Positions 50,961 to 63,136 of a stretch of 64,000 bases of DNA are shown piece after piece. This stretch comes from Nemopilema nomurai (lineage: Eukaryota > Cnidaria > Scyphozoa > Rhizostomeae > Rhizostomatidae), in NCBI GenBank assembly GCA_003864495.1, contig ML133395.1, positions 1,846,075-1,910,074 of the forward strand, in the 5' to 3' direction. The notes under the pieces were generated by a model, which did not search any database, was not told the origin of the DNA, and worked only from the letters and a program-made list of their open reading frames with translations. The position numbers and the translations under genes were made by a program. Every line of letters starts with the position of its first letter. Positions within the stretch are counted from its first letter, which is position 1.

Positions 50961-51771
50961 GACATTTCTAACAATAGGTCTGTGGGGCTTTCTTTAGAAT
51001 TGGTATTTTGAACTTGTTTTTAGCTGCACTAGTGTTTGATCATTGTGTATACGGAAATTAACATCCTTGAAATTCATCGCTTTTATCTTGGACGGGGAAC
51101 CAGCAACAGATATTAGGCCACCAAATGATCGCCAAACAAGGCATAGTCTTGCTTGCAGGCACCCACTTTTACCCTGTTTGATCTTATCCCTGAATTATGG
51201 CGACAGTTTTATATTCGGTCATGATGCAACGGTCTTTTTACATACAAGTCGGGGCTTGCTGAAGCCGGACATGCTTTTGTCTGATTTGGTGGTTCCCCCC
51301 GGCCTGTTGTGTAGTCTGGAGATCCATCCGTGGTTGAGGTTGTCGAAAAGACATTGTTGGGCATTGCTGTAAAGACATTCGTCTTCATCTTAATTAACAA
51401 ACATACTCTACTCTATTATTATTATCATTATAATTGACAAAGCACTAGAAACTGGAGATCGAATCATGCCCTTGTTGGAGATTTGCCCTAGTTGTTTTAA
51501 TAAATTTCAAAATCTTATGTTATTGATTTTTGGAATTAGGTCTTGCAATTATATTAATTGAATTGCTATCTAGTGGTTACATTTTATATTGTAATCAGGC
51601 GAATGAATTGTGCTGAGCATCGCTGTACAACGGTCCTTTGTTTCTTTACGGCTTCAAGTTCTGACAATTTGAGATGACGTAAGAATCCAGCAAGTACTGA
51701 ACTTAAATAAAAAAGAGATATGAACAAACTATCATAAATAACAGAGATCGATATTGGCTCAAAGTACCACG
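50961..51771. other. Short convergent intergenic gap, PRDM14 and BOD1L1-like
   Basis: 0.8 kb between two convergent genes. The right part should be the 3' UTR of the minus-strand BOD1L1-like gene; an ATTAAA variant on the minus strand lies near 51496. No gene is supported. Confidence 0.5.
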
Positions 51772-54678
51772 TCATTTCCCGTCGGATGGAGAGTAACACC
51801 TCTTAGGCTTGATTTGCCTCTTGGTGCGTCTAGTGTCCAGGTCCCTGTCCTCTGTACCAGTCTCCGAGGCATTGCTTTCACTCCCCACTGACCGTTGTCT
51901 TTTCAGACTATTGGATTCTACAATATTATCATGCGGTCTGCCTCTCTGCCAGGTTAAGTCTGCAGGTCCCATGCTATCAGAGCTTCCTTCAAGAAGCAGG
52001 TCACTGTCGGATGAAGGGTGGGAGTCGCGCCTTGGGCCCTCGGCCTTCCGCGGCCGGCCCCGACCACGTTTCGGCTTAACATCGTTTATTACATTCGAAT
52101 CTAGCGGCTGAGTACTCCCTTCATTTTGCACAGCTCCTATCAAATCTTCTTTTCCCTCTTCCGCTAATCGAGAAGATTTTGCGCCACGATCATCTTCACT
52201 TTCAGATATCAGTCTCTTTCTTCTTTTCACCCTTCTCTGCCCAAAACCGAAATGTGTTTCGTTGCTTGAGTCGTTGTTTACCTGTTTTGCATCATCGTCC
52301 GAATCCCCTTCTGCTTTTACAGGGTCAGATGAGGCCGTGGTATCACTTCCATTGTCAGCGAAATTTTCAGTTGACGAAGTACATTGCTTTGGCGGTTCAG
52401 AACAAGAAGGTTTAGAGGCAACTGCATTTGCTAATTTCTGTTTGGAAGTAGTGACATCGTCCTGCGTATGTAAAACTCCTGTTTCTTCATTAGAATTTCC
52501 CATAAGTTCACAACTTATTTTGCTCTCTGACTTCCCAGTTACTTGTACTTCAGCTGTCTCCTTAGGTGGAAGAGCACCAACCAAATCTGCCTTATTAACA
52601 GAGGAATTGTCATCCTTACGAGAAACTGGTTTAGCAATGTCTGTCTTGATGTTTGGTTTGATGGCAGTGATGACGTCAATAACATTTGGTTCTTGTTGAC
52701 TACAATTTTTACTGGAATTTATTTCTTCTGCTAAACGAGTTTCTTTAAGATCTTTACTGTTGTCTGATGCAACCCTGTCCTTACCTGCAATAATGCTTGC
52801 TTTGGGCTTCCCACTATCTTCTTCTGTAGACTTTTTATTACTTCCATCTTTATGTGGTAGAGACTTCTTTGTCTCCCTTTCTGCACTACGAGCTATACCT
52901 GCATCACAGCCATGTAAACAAACATCCAATTTGGAGTCAGTTTCCTCAACTGATCTTTTACTTGCTTTACTTTCATGTTCAGCTTTCACATTGCTGCATT
53001 TATTTTCTTCCTTGTTTGCTAAATCTTTATTTACAACATTAGCTGAGGTTGAAGAGTTGCCTAATTCTTTCTTTGCAAATGTGTCTTCACTCTTCTTGTT
53101 AACTTCAATGTGCTTGCTCTCAGTCAAACCACAAAATTTCAAGTCTTTATGTCCACTTTCAGGAGTTGTAGTGGAAGCTTTTGCATTACAAGATGAATCC
53201 TGTGAGCACCCTGCCACTGGTTTGCAGCCTTCAATATCCCCAAATTTAACATCTGATACCTTGGTACTTTGTACTTTTGACTTTGACAGAGAGCAATCTA
53301 CGCCCTCTTTCTTAATATCTTTGCACAAACTTTCAGCTTGACCCCTTGCACTTGTATCAGGCTTTGAATTCTGTGTAGAGCTAGAAGAAGTCTTAGTTTC
53401 CTCCATTCTTAACTTGCCTTGGTCTTGAGTAGCAGTACTTACTGGCTTTTTAACAGCAAGTGTAGGTCCTTTGTCAGCTGCCTTCATATTTATTGGAGGT
53501 GGGAAGGTCTTTACACTTTCTGGTGCTAGGCTGTGCATTGTGCTGGACGAAGATGGAATGTGGCTTTTTGATCCAGTCGTCACAGGTGATACGACTGTAT
53601 TAGCAGAAGAAGCTTTTGGGGAGGCAACAACTGCATCTTTATCCACTTCCATACCTGGAATGATATCATCTTGTCTTCCAATTCCCAAATATTTGTCTAT
53701 TTCAGGTGCTATTTGATCTGAGAAACCATCTATTTTTGAATCAAGAATTTGATCAACAAGTCTATCTGCACCATTCAGTAGAACTTCTGACCTGAAATAG
53801 GAAACAAATAATTAAACCATTGCATGAAAAATTAATCTCTAAGCTCTCTAGGAGTTTCAACCACTCAATTGATCTCTAAGCTCTGTTAATAATAATCAAC
53901 CACTCAAATTGCTTATTTGACACACTTGTGAAGACTTCAACCCTTAGCATTTTAGCATCAGGATAAAACTAGTTTTATTGAAACAGCTATCATAGTTCAT
54001 TATGGATTCATACACATAACCTTTACAATTAAGATTACGAAAACGAGAGAAGTTCACTTGCCTGTTGATGTTCATTCTCAAATTGTCCCTTAAACTGTTT
54101 TTAGACATCTTTTCTGACCATTTGTATTTCGAGAGGAAAGATGCAACATGATTTTCCACTCTTTGCTTCAACAGCCGGTATGCTTCCTAAAAATAAATTG
54201 CATTCTGTATACATGCATGAACTCAAAATGCACAAAAGAGTAAATGATACTTATCTGAAGGTTCCTAAAACCTATACATGCTTTAGATTAGGTGTTGCAC
54301 AGACCCAACTCAGGAATATGTGGGTGAGTGTCATTTATTCAGTGATAGTCATGAACATGCAGTGAAAAGTCAGAGGTTCTAAGTATATTTGCTTCTTACA
54401 GTTATGTGGAACAGTCAAATTTTGGTTCAAAATATATCCAAGAACACAGCAATATTTCTAAAAAGTAGGATCAATAACACTATTTTGTTTGAAGAAAAGA
54501 GCATTTCTTATTAGCATCGAATACTACATACCAAATTTTCCAATTCTTCAATGCATTCTTTTCGGAACTGGTCAAACATTCCTTGTGATTTTAGATTGTT
54601 AACTACTTCTTCAGCCGCTTTGTCGGGGTCATTTTGTTGGTGCTTTTCGCTAGAAGCTGCATGTTGTTTGTCCGCCAT
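51772..54678 (-). CDS. BOD1L1: BOD1L1-like protein with N-terminal BOD1/Shg1 domain and C-terminal AT-hook
   Basis: Three exons on the minus strand, 54532-54678, 54062-54186 and 51772-53791, give 763 aa. Residues about 22-115 form the BOD1/Shg1 domain: VVNNLKSQGMFDQFRKEC, YRLLKQRVENHVASFL, SLRDNLRMNIN, GADRLVDQILDSKID. A long, disordered, Ser/Lys/Glu-rich region follows with many short charged repeats. Near the end lies an AT-hook KRGRGRPRK at 665-673, and a basic tail ends in CYSPSDGK. BOD1 proteins act in chromosome biorientation by restraining PP2A; BOD1L1 protects stalled replication forks and associates with SET1-type methyltransferase complexes. A nuclear, chromatin-bound protein is expected. 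Intron 2 uses a GC donor (AACAG|GCAAGT) and a normal AG acceptor. The vertebrate protein is about four times longer, mostly in the disordered part. The gene is head to head with SUFU. Confidence 0.88.
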
Positions 54679-55014
54679 GATAGCTCGTTGTATTCGAAGA
54701 GTACTTTTTGGAACGAGGCCATAGATTGGGAGCTGCGGAGGAACGCGGTAATCTTGCCTTGGACAAGCTCGGAGTTGATCGAAGGGGAGAAGGTGAGCGT
54801 TGAAGGTGAGCCAGGAAATGAGCAGACCGCAGCAAAGAATGCCAGGCATAAACTACGCTTGATGGGATCCATTAGTAACTGGACTTTTGTGTTAAAAGGA
54901 AGAGACTCTGCAGAGTAGTTGTGTCCCGTGCTCCGCTTTGAAACCTGGGTTCTAGGTACAAACTGCCCCGAGGAGAGGAGGCAGCTGGAAAACTTGAACT
55001 CGAAAGCTGTCAGA
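54679..55014. promoter_or_regulatory. Bidirectional promoter region, BOD1L1-like and SUFU
   Basis: Only 336 bp separate the two start codons, on opposite strands. Both 5' UTRs and a shared promoter must lie here or in overlapping transcribed sequence. No TATA box stands out. Confidence 0.65.
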
Positions 55015-58000
55015 ATGAAGGGTTCCCGTGGAATGATGCCACCGTCTCAAACCACACCGATCCCACCTGGTCTTCAAGGAATTTATAGCATATTGAGGAG
55101 GATATATCCGGACCAACCGAACCCGCTGCAAGTGACTGCCCTGCGAAAGTATTGGTATGTATCAAAGCGTTTGTTTTCGTTTTCAATGGGATACTGAAGT
55201 TCATTGATAAGATCAATTGACCAAACATTTCGCTCGCTCGTGATTAGTATTGGACGCTGCGTCATCTTGTCATGAAAAGCAAAGTACCGAACGGTTTCTC
55301 TTATACAGAATCAAGCAAAAATTTCATCAATGATTCAATTTTTAAAGTATCAAGTTTAAATAGTTTCATAGTTTCGCCTGATTGTTTTGATACTTGAGAT
55401 TTAATTCGCTTTGCCTCTCTTTGTGGTTATTTTGTCAAGACAACTCTTCCTTGAAAGTACACGGTATAATTATTGACAGTTTCTAACAACAACGGAAAAA
55501 TCAAAGGCCAGGGTAATAACACACTTCCTTTTTGGCGAATGGTAATTGTTCTTTTGCACTTATGGGGAAGCACTGCTTTTTGAATTGCAGGTTAAATTGG
55601 TTGGCATTTATAAACACTTGACAATGGCTTGATAGTTTTTAAAATTCTTCTGGTGCCATAAACTAGGAGTAGGTGGTGTGGTGTTGTCTTTATCTGACAG
55701 CAAAGCACTTGATAACAAATTATCAGAGATTTTGCCTCTTTCTTGAGTAATTGCGCATCTAGTATTGTTACCTTTCACAATCCCCATATTTTGAGGCTTC
55801 ACTTGTGCAGTTCCTTTAATATATTACTCTTTTGCCAATTAAGTTTAACTTTTTTCAATTTCTTATTCATTATATATATTTGTCTTGTTCTAGGTTGAAT
55901 GGGCCAGATCCGCTTGACTTCATCACAATGTTTGCAAACCCTGGAAACACAACAGATGGCGTTCCACCTCATTGGCATTATGTCAGCTGTGGATTGTCAG
56001 ATCTCCATGGTGATGGAAGAGTGCATGAGTATGTTGTTTGCAGCTTGTTGAGTCAAGTTATTATCAAATGTATCACAATTTTGTATTGAGTTGTAATGGA
56101 TACCTTCTCAAACATGTGTAAAATTTACAGATGTTGAGAAAGGCTTTAAGCAGAAACAAGTAAATTGGTTCTGTAAATGCTAAGTGCTGAAAATTAGCTC
56201 AATTCTAATAAATAAGTTTTGTCTGATGTATGTATTACTTAAAATGACACAAATCGTATCTCTTGTGTTGTTTATCTTTTATAAACCTTTTTTAAATCTT
56301 GGAAACTATGATACTTTCAGTCTGGTGTAGTGTGTAGTTTTAATCATAACTTCAGGAATTTTATAGATTGTGTAAAGATGAGGGCTGAGACCAGTTATTT
56401 CATTTGATGAATAAATAGAAAATTGGGGTTTGCAAAATCCAAAACTCTAAACACAACCCTCCATTTGTCAAATGTGTGAGCCCTATCCAAAGCTAGAATG
56501 TTGTTATAGTAACCAAGCTGTTAACCAACCAACTGTTAGCATTTTCATTCATATGAAACCCTAATAACAGCAGAAAAGTAGATTGTTGTTGGTGCTGTTG
56601 GAAGAGAAATGATCTTGTGTTGTTGGGTCACATTGTTTTTCTCAGTTGCATACTAGCATACTGTTTTTAAAGCCTTCTTTAAGATTTGGAATTGCTCCAA
56701 AGCCACTAAGAGTGCTTAGTTAATTTTTTTAAAATATTTTTTAACCATTCTCGTATCTCAACAGTGTCACTGGAGATGATGGGCCAAGTGGTTTTGGATT
56801 TGAATTGACTTTCAGGCTAAAGAGAAACCCTAGCGATTCATCCCCTCCCACATGGCCTGCAGAACTGATGCAAAACTTAGCCAGATATGTTTTTCACTCA
56901 GGTGTGTACACTACTATGCTTGATATTTGGCATGTAATGTTCAAGCAGGTTGAGGTTAACAATTATTCATGCACTCTGAAGATGGCTTTGCAAATGGGGT
57001 CCTTTAATGGTCTCAAGTAGATGTCTTCAAGTTACTATTTAGAGGGCTACTAAGGGACATTTTTTAAAAGTCTGTGGTGATTCAAGATTACGATCATGTC
57101 TAAGCTATTTGTAACTAACTAACCAACTAACTAACTAATTAACTGACTAACTAACTAACTTGCTTACTTACTTACTATCATAGACATGTTTTCAACTAAT
57201 TAGTATAATCAGGTCGCTCCTGTGCCCTACAAATATCTCCCTCTCACACCTCACAGTTACCCAATTACATTAACTTAACATGGCATGTAATAAAGTCACA
57301 TGTTCACCACTTCAATGGTTATCAACAAAAAAGTTAAGAATTTTGATATTGTTATTGATATGGTTTGATATTGTACAGCATTGAAATAGTTTTATTTAAT
57401 GCATGCATTATATATTTATTTGTGTATTTTGCACAATTTGCAATGTAATAGATTCTAAAGATGAAGTTTTTGGTGAACTTTTTTTTTCTTTGAAAACAGA
57501 ACATATATGTATATTTGGTTATTGTTTATTTGTTTCTACAGTTAAGAAGTATATAATTTTACAAAGTTATAATTATACATACTTTATAAATCTGTTTTGT
57601 AGAAAACAACCTATGCAGTGGTGATCATGTATCCTGGCACAATGCGTTGGATGGCAGTAACCAGTTTATCCAGCAGATGTTAATGGCCGATGACCCACAT
57701 ATCCCACAAATAAACACCCCATTTGGATATGTCGATTTTGTACAGGTGTGAGGTTTTTCATAGGTTGTCAATTCTCCTTTCCACCAGTCTCAAATTTACT
57801 GCATGTTTCAAGTATTCTGGGCTACATAAGATAGCACATGATTGCCAAACAATACAATATATATACATTAATTTATTGTTTTCTACGTGTTGAAAAGCTG
57901 GTGTTGGCAAAACTGTACATGCTTTAGATATATTTAACCGGCTTGTTCTTTGCTATTTTAATGTAAAATGATTGGTAAATGCAACTAGGTTTTGATTTTA

Positions 58001-61000
58001 TGTGTAGATTATTGGCGTCTGCAATCAGGAACTACAAGCAGCCCAACATTGGAATGGACCAGCAGTACTAGAGCTGATGCGGTCAATGCCAGAGTAAGCA
58101 TCTAAAATATTTATTCAGTGGTAAACTTTAACATTTTTTATTAATTGTCTTTGGCGTTGGTTGACTTTTTGATAATGATTCTGATAACCCATGGAAAGAC
58201 TGCATGAAAATGAGAGAGTTGTACTGCCTTCAGCCCATCTAGATTGGATGAGACATAACAAATATATTTGTCTTTCTTGGTGACTTTGTCAGCAGTGAAC
58301 TCTGTAACATTATCTTTATGAAGGACTGGAGGTGTTTGGCTAGTCACTGACATGGAAAGGGCAAAGAGTATATTTGAGATCAACTCTACACTCCAGGTAA
58401 CACCTTTTTATAATTTCTCACAGTTGATAAATTTTCTTGAAAAACAAGTATTTCCAGGCCTAGAAGTTTGGTCTTAAAATGTTCAGGTCTCATTTTTACC
58501 CTGTTGTAATGAGTTAGTAGGTTTCTTGACTTTTTAATGCTTTTTAAAAACCAATTATGTTTTTCTCTCATTCTTCCCTTACGCACAAAAGCTGAGTTTC
58601 AGTTATTGTTGTGAAAGTTTAGTACTGTGTGAACATGCTGCAAATCATTCATGGCTATAAATCATATGTTTTCGTGTGTTAAAGCGGATAGAGGGTGAAA
58701 GATCCCTGAAACTCAACCTTCCTTGGTAGAGGTTGTACTATCTGTGCAATCTTCTTTCAGATAATGACGATTTTTTTTAAAAACAAATCGAATTTTGGAC
58801 CTTTTCAATCCAAAGCCTATGTCCTAAAACCTGATTATTAAAACCAAATCCTCTAATCCGAGTCGCTTTATTGTCTCATTTGTAGCAAAGAGTTGAAGAG
58901 GGAATATCAAGAGAGGGTTCACACTTGAGTGGGGTGAGTGCAAAGTGTTGGTGGGCCAGTTGCAGCCCAGAGTCGATATACAAAGCCTGCAGCAGAATCG
59001 AAAATGGTACTTTCACTGAACCGGAGTCGAGGCCAACAAGTACCACAAAGTCAACGAGGATTACGGAGCCATCTTTCGGGTAATTTTAAAATCCGTGTTT
59101 TTTTGTTCAAAGTAAGGAATCTTTTATAAGTTTAGTAAGTGAAAAGGGTCACCAAAAGTTTGGAAAAATGCAAAACACACAGGAACATTATTTAACGAAT
59201 AATTTTTGAGTGTTTAAACCTAAGAAAATCCAATCTTCAAAGACTCAAGCAAATAAGTGAAATTGTTATCAAACGTGTTTTAGAGAAGCGAAACATGAAT
59301 GATTCCGCAAAATTTTGGGCACAACTATTCCAGATGTTTCTACATTTTTATCTATCTCATTAAATGTTTTTGCTGGTCAGTGGTTTTCCCTGCCGTTTAG
59401 CTAGTTTTTCCTGAATCAATAGTTTCTATAGGCAAGGGTCAAAGCAATTTCTGACTGAAGTTTGTCAATCATTCGACATCTTGTGCCAAAGTATTGTAAC
59501 AGTAATACCTTGAAGCTCAATAGTCAATATTTCTCATGTTTGTATTTTTTCCGAATGATTGAGAACTTCAGAGGGAATAATTTGCAGTTTGGTTAGAAGG
59601 AACAGCACACCATATTCAAGTAAAAGCTTTCCGTTTTTCTTGCCAAAGAAGGCTTGAGGCTTACAATATGTTGGGGCTGCTTTCTTTCAGAAGGGAAGAT
59701 TCGGAGCTTGGGGACGACACCCCTAGCAGGCTGTCCAATTACAGCACAGTGAGTGAGCTGGTTCGGACGAAGCAGCTCGAAGCTGTGCAGCTGCGATTCA
59801 ACCTGGAAGCTGCCTCCTTATTACCTCTCGTTTTCAGGTAAGGCTCTGCTTTCAACCGAAAAGAAACTGAATGTGTCTCTGCTAAGGAGTTGCCTGTTAA
59901 CAATGCACTTTATCCGCAGCAGAATAATGGAATTGTTTGTCTGACTTACCTTGCAAGTAAGATATTTGATACTGCAGTGTGCTATTTTTTATCATTTTCT
60001 GGTTTAGAATTTTTCCATTTTACCGTATGATTGTTTTGCAGCGCAATATTCATCCACTTCCCATTCTATATCTGCACTTCAATCTTATTTGCGTTGATTT
60101 CCTAGAGCTACTAACTACGATTACCCTCGTTGAAAAACTAGAACACGGCACTTTGCATCTTGACGCCCGCTCTCAATGTTTCATGTTGTTGTTTTTGTGT
60201 GAGAAAGCCTCTTCCAAAACCTTAGATCTCTATCCACGTACAAAAAGGATGTGTTTTGCAGAGTTCTTAGCACTGTTAGAAAGCAGTAAGAAACCTTAGA
60301 GTACAGTTGATATGGCAATCATGCGGCCAAGCAATCTATTTGCAAGATGGCTGTTAAAAAAAAAACGACTTGTGTCCCACGTACATGCTCAGTTTGGATT
60401 TCATTGTTGTAAGAAACAAGTCTTCCTCGCCAAAGATCCCATATTAACCATAAATTAATAAAGCACTTATATTAATTCTGTCCATCATAGTCCTAATTCT
60501 GTTTATCAGAGTCCTAAAAGATGCCGACCATGTCACTTGAGATTGCGTGGAGGGCCTAGGGAAAACATTCGAACGACAGTCTCCCCAATGTCTCGCATTA
60601 ATTGAATTGTTTTGTGTAACTAGTATTCTCAAAGACTAGCCGAATGCTCCTCGCTTATGAACTGTTAGATGTTTCTATATAGTGTTGTAAATTGCATTAA
60701 AGTTTGGTCTTCTTTCAGGGGCAGGCTAGCTCATGGTCGCCATTTCACCTTCAAGAGCATAATCACCGACTCGGCCATCACCCTGGTGTCGAGTGACGTC
60801 ACTGGTACGAGTGTCGATGAACAGTGCCCCTACGCAGCGTGCGGAACTTGGCTGCAGGTCAGTGCACCCTCCGTACCCATTTATGCGTACCCTAAGAATG
60901 TGCAGTATACTGTCTGAACGAATACACGCAAACATAGATGCTCTAGGCTTTTACAAAAGGGCAATGTATTATTGGCGTCTGGCGTAGAAATTGCATCTTT

Positions 61001-63136
61001 GCATCTCCCCCACCCCCCCCCCCCCACCTTTGCACTTTCAACATCGTTTCAGTATCGGGGAGCTAACCCTCTGACAGCCGGTGTGAAGTTTATAGTTTAT
61101 GTAAACAAGCAATGATATTGTAATTAATACACAAGAAAAACATTGAAATAAAGATTTTTACATCCAAGTTTTTCAGTCACGCCAGTAATCGAAAGCCTTT
61201 AACTGTCACCCGCCTGTCCCTCGTTTTGCGTCTAAATTATATGTACGATTCCTCATAATTTTCTTTCATCCTCATAATTTTCTTTCATCCTCATAATTTT
61301 CTTTCATCCTCATGATCTACCTTCATCCTCTATGAACTGCTTTAGAAAGTCTCTTCACTATTGTAACGCCAGCTGCCCTTCTAGAGACCCCCTTTGCTGG
61401 TGATAAGCATGCTTTACCGCCCTTTATTCGGAAACCGTATTTGGAAGACAATCGATGCATCTCTGTGTGCTTCAACAAAACCCAGTGAAAATGACTTCAA
61501 CCAAATCTGTTTTGGACGTAACATGAACGCTAGTGTTGTTATACTCTTCTGCCTCTTCTGCCGGAGCCCAGTGTTTTGATCTGGGTGCTTTTGATGAACT
61601 TCGTGTTCCGGGTGAAAGGACAACCGTTCTGTCCTATGCACCACAAACACGGCTCAAAACTGACCAATGTGCATTTTTGGTTGTCAACCAGGGTAGATTT
61701 CACCAAGCTGAATTTACCCCCTAGGACTCGAGAGCACAGTCTTTGCTCCCCTCCTCCGTATTCTAGGGTCCGTGTTTTGATTTTTGAATTGCCTCCGCAG
61801 GTGCTGATACCTGATGACTTCATGGATCTCCTTATAAGGGACTTGGACGACCTTACCAGACCCGAAGAGGTAAGCACTCCGTAGCCACCTCACCGCAACG
61901 AGGCTGGCTGTTTGGTATCGGAGTCTCGATGCCATTTTTGTTATCGTTTAATATCTCGAGTTGTTGTTTTCCGTTAAAGGCTGCTTCGAAACAGTGTTTG
62001 CCTTGCTATCACTGCAATACCAGGACTCGTGGTTGACAGTTGACTTATAATTTTATCATATCAATAAAATGTCTTATACAGTGAAGTATGACATCAGCAT
62101 TAAACCACGTCCTTATTTTTAGGGTTTAAGAATCTCGATCTTACCATGTCCCTTGCTATTACATCTAAAATTCAAGACTGCCAATATAGTCAATATAGAC
62201 ATATTTTCTCTAATTGTTTGCTGTGCATAAAAGTTTAGATCAGAAATATTTGTACAGGGATTGGTTCATTTTTGGCTCCTTTCTCGCGATGAATCTCCGC
62301 ACGAAAGAATCCGTAGATTAACACCAGGTTGATTTCATTCCAAGGAGCCCCTGTTTGCAAGGATTTCAAAATGCAGAATATCATCATGTCAAATATAGAC
62401 TGGAACGCTTCTCTATGAAAGCCGGTTCCGTGCTTTGTAAACCCTTTTTCGATAAAACCCTTATGCGTTATTGCAACGAATGCACTGCAACAGAATACAC
62501 CGATTACGTTTCTGTCAACCTGCTTTCAAACGTCTGACCATGTGTATTCCAAGGTATAAATTCGAAGCCACAAAAGTCGACGTATGGTCGTTTGATGATC
62601 GCAAAGAATGATTTCGCCACTGGTTTTGGATTACACCCCACGTCTCTCTGTGTGGGTGGCCTATCCGGTACAGACTTGACGATCATGATTCTCCACACCC
62701 TCTCTACAAGAACAAATTTGGCCCAATTCAGAATGTTGCATCGATTTGAGTGTGGTGGTTCGTTAAAACGATCTAGAAATTATTAATGACATTTCTTCTG
62801 TATGTGCATAAAACATCTGAACTTGCCAAATGATCGCATTAAGCTTCAGACTTGGAACAGCAACTTCGAACCGTCCCAATCTATGCATCGCAAGAGTATA
62901 CAACTGTGCCCACATAACATAGAACACTTGATGACAGATGAGAAATTTCACTCTTCTCCTACCCTTATGTAATGAGCTTGGACCTGTTTTAAGCTCAGCC
63001 TCTTTTCAAATACTTTTAATCCTCGCTTGGAAGAAGCCACTGACCAATGAGTCCTTTTCTCTAGGTCCGATTACCGAAGCAATATGTGTGGCCTGGAAGG
63101 AGCATGATGATCACAGTGGTAGACGAAGCAGAGTAA
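55015..63136 (+). CDS. SUFU: SUFU, Suppressor of fused, Hedgehog pathway inhibitor of GLI factors
   Basis: Eleven coding exons: 55015-55154, 55894-56028, 56765-56901, 57603-57745, 58008-58093, 58324-58396, 58886-59079, 59691-59837, 60719-60857, 61801-61869 and 63065-63136. All phases agree, giving 444 aa; human SUFU is 484. Recognisable blocks are IYPDQPNPLQVTALRKYW, GPDPLDFITMF, HWHYVSCGLSDL, DGPSGFGFELTFRLKR, PPTWPAELMQNLARYVFHS, the second-lobe HLSGVSAK, then RGRLAHGRHFTFKS, GTWLQ and DLDDLTRPEE. The last exon (RLPKQYVWPG) matches the human KLPKEYSWPE block and ends in an acidic DEAE. SUFU binds GLI transcription factors in cytoplasm and nucleus through its two lobes and holds them inactive. 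The linker between lobes (exons 58886 and 59691) is Ser/Thr-rich and poorly conserved, as in other animals. I chose ATG 55015; an in-frame Met lies six residues on. Confidence 0.96.
57112..57176 (+). repeat. Tetranucleotide (TAAC/TTAC)n repeat
   Basis: About 16 imperfect TAAC or CTAA units shading into CTTA units, in a SUFU intron. Confidence 0.88.
61252..61319 (+). repeat. 19-bp tandem repeat, three copies plus decayed copy
   Basis: Unit CTCATAATTTTCTTTCATC repeated three times, then a degenerate CTCATGATCTACCTTCATC, in a SUFU intron. The length equals that of the 21-kb minisatellite but the sequence is unrelated. Confidence 0.88.

Noticed and set aside
52760..53341. 193-codon plus-strand frame
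   Set aside because: Antisense shadow of the low-complexity third exon of the BOD1L1-like gene.
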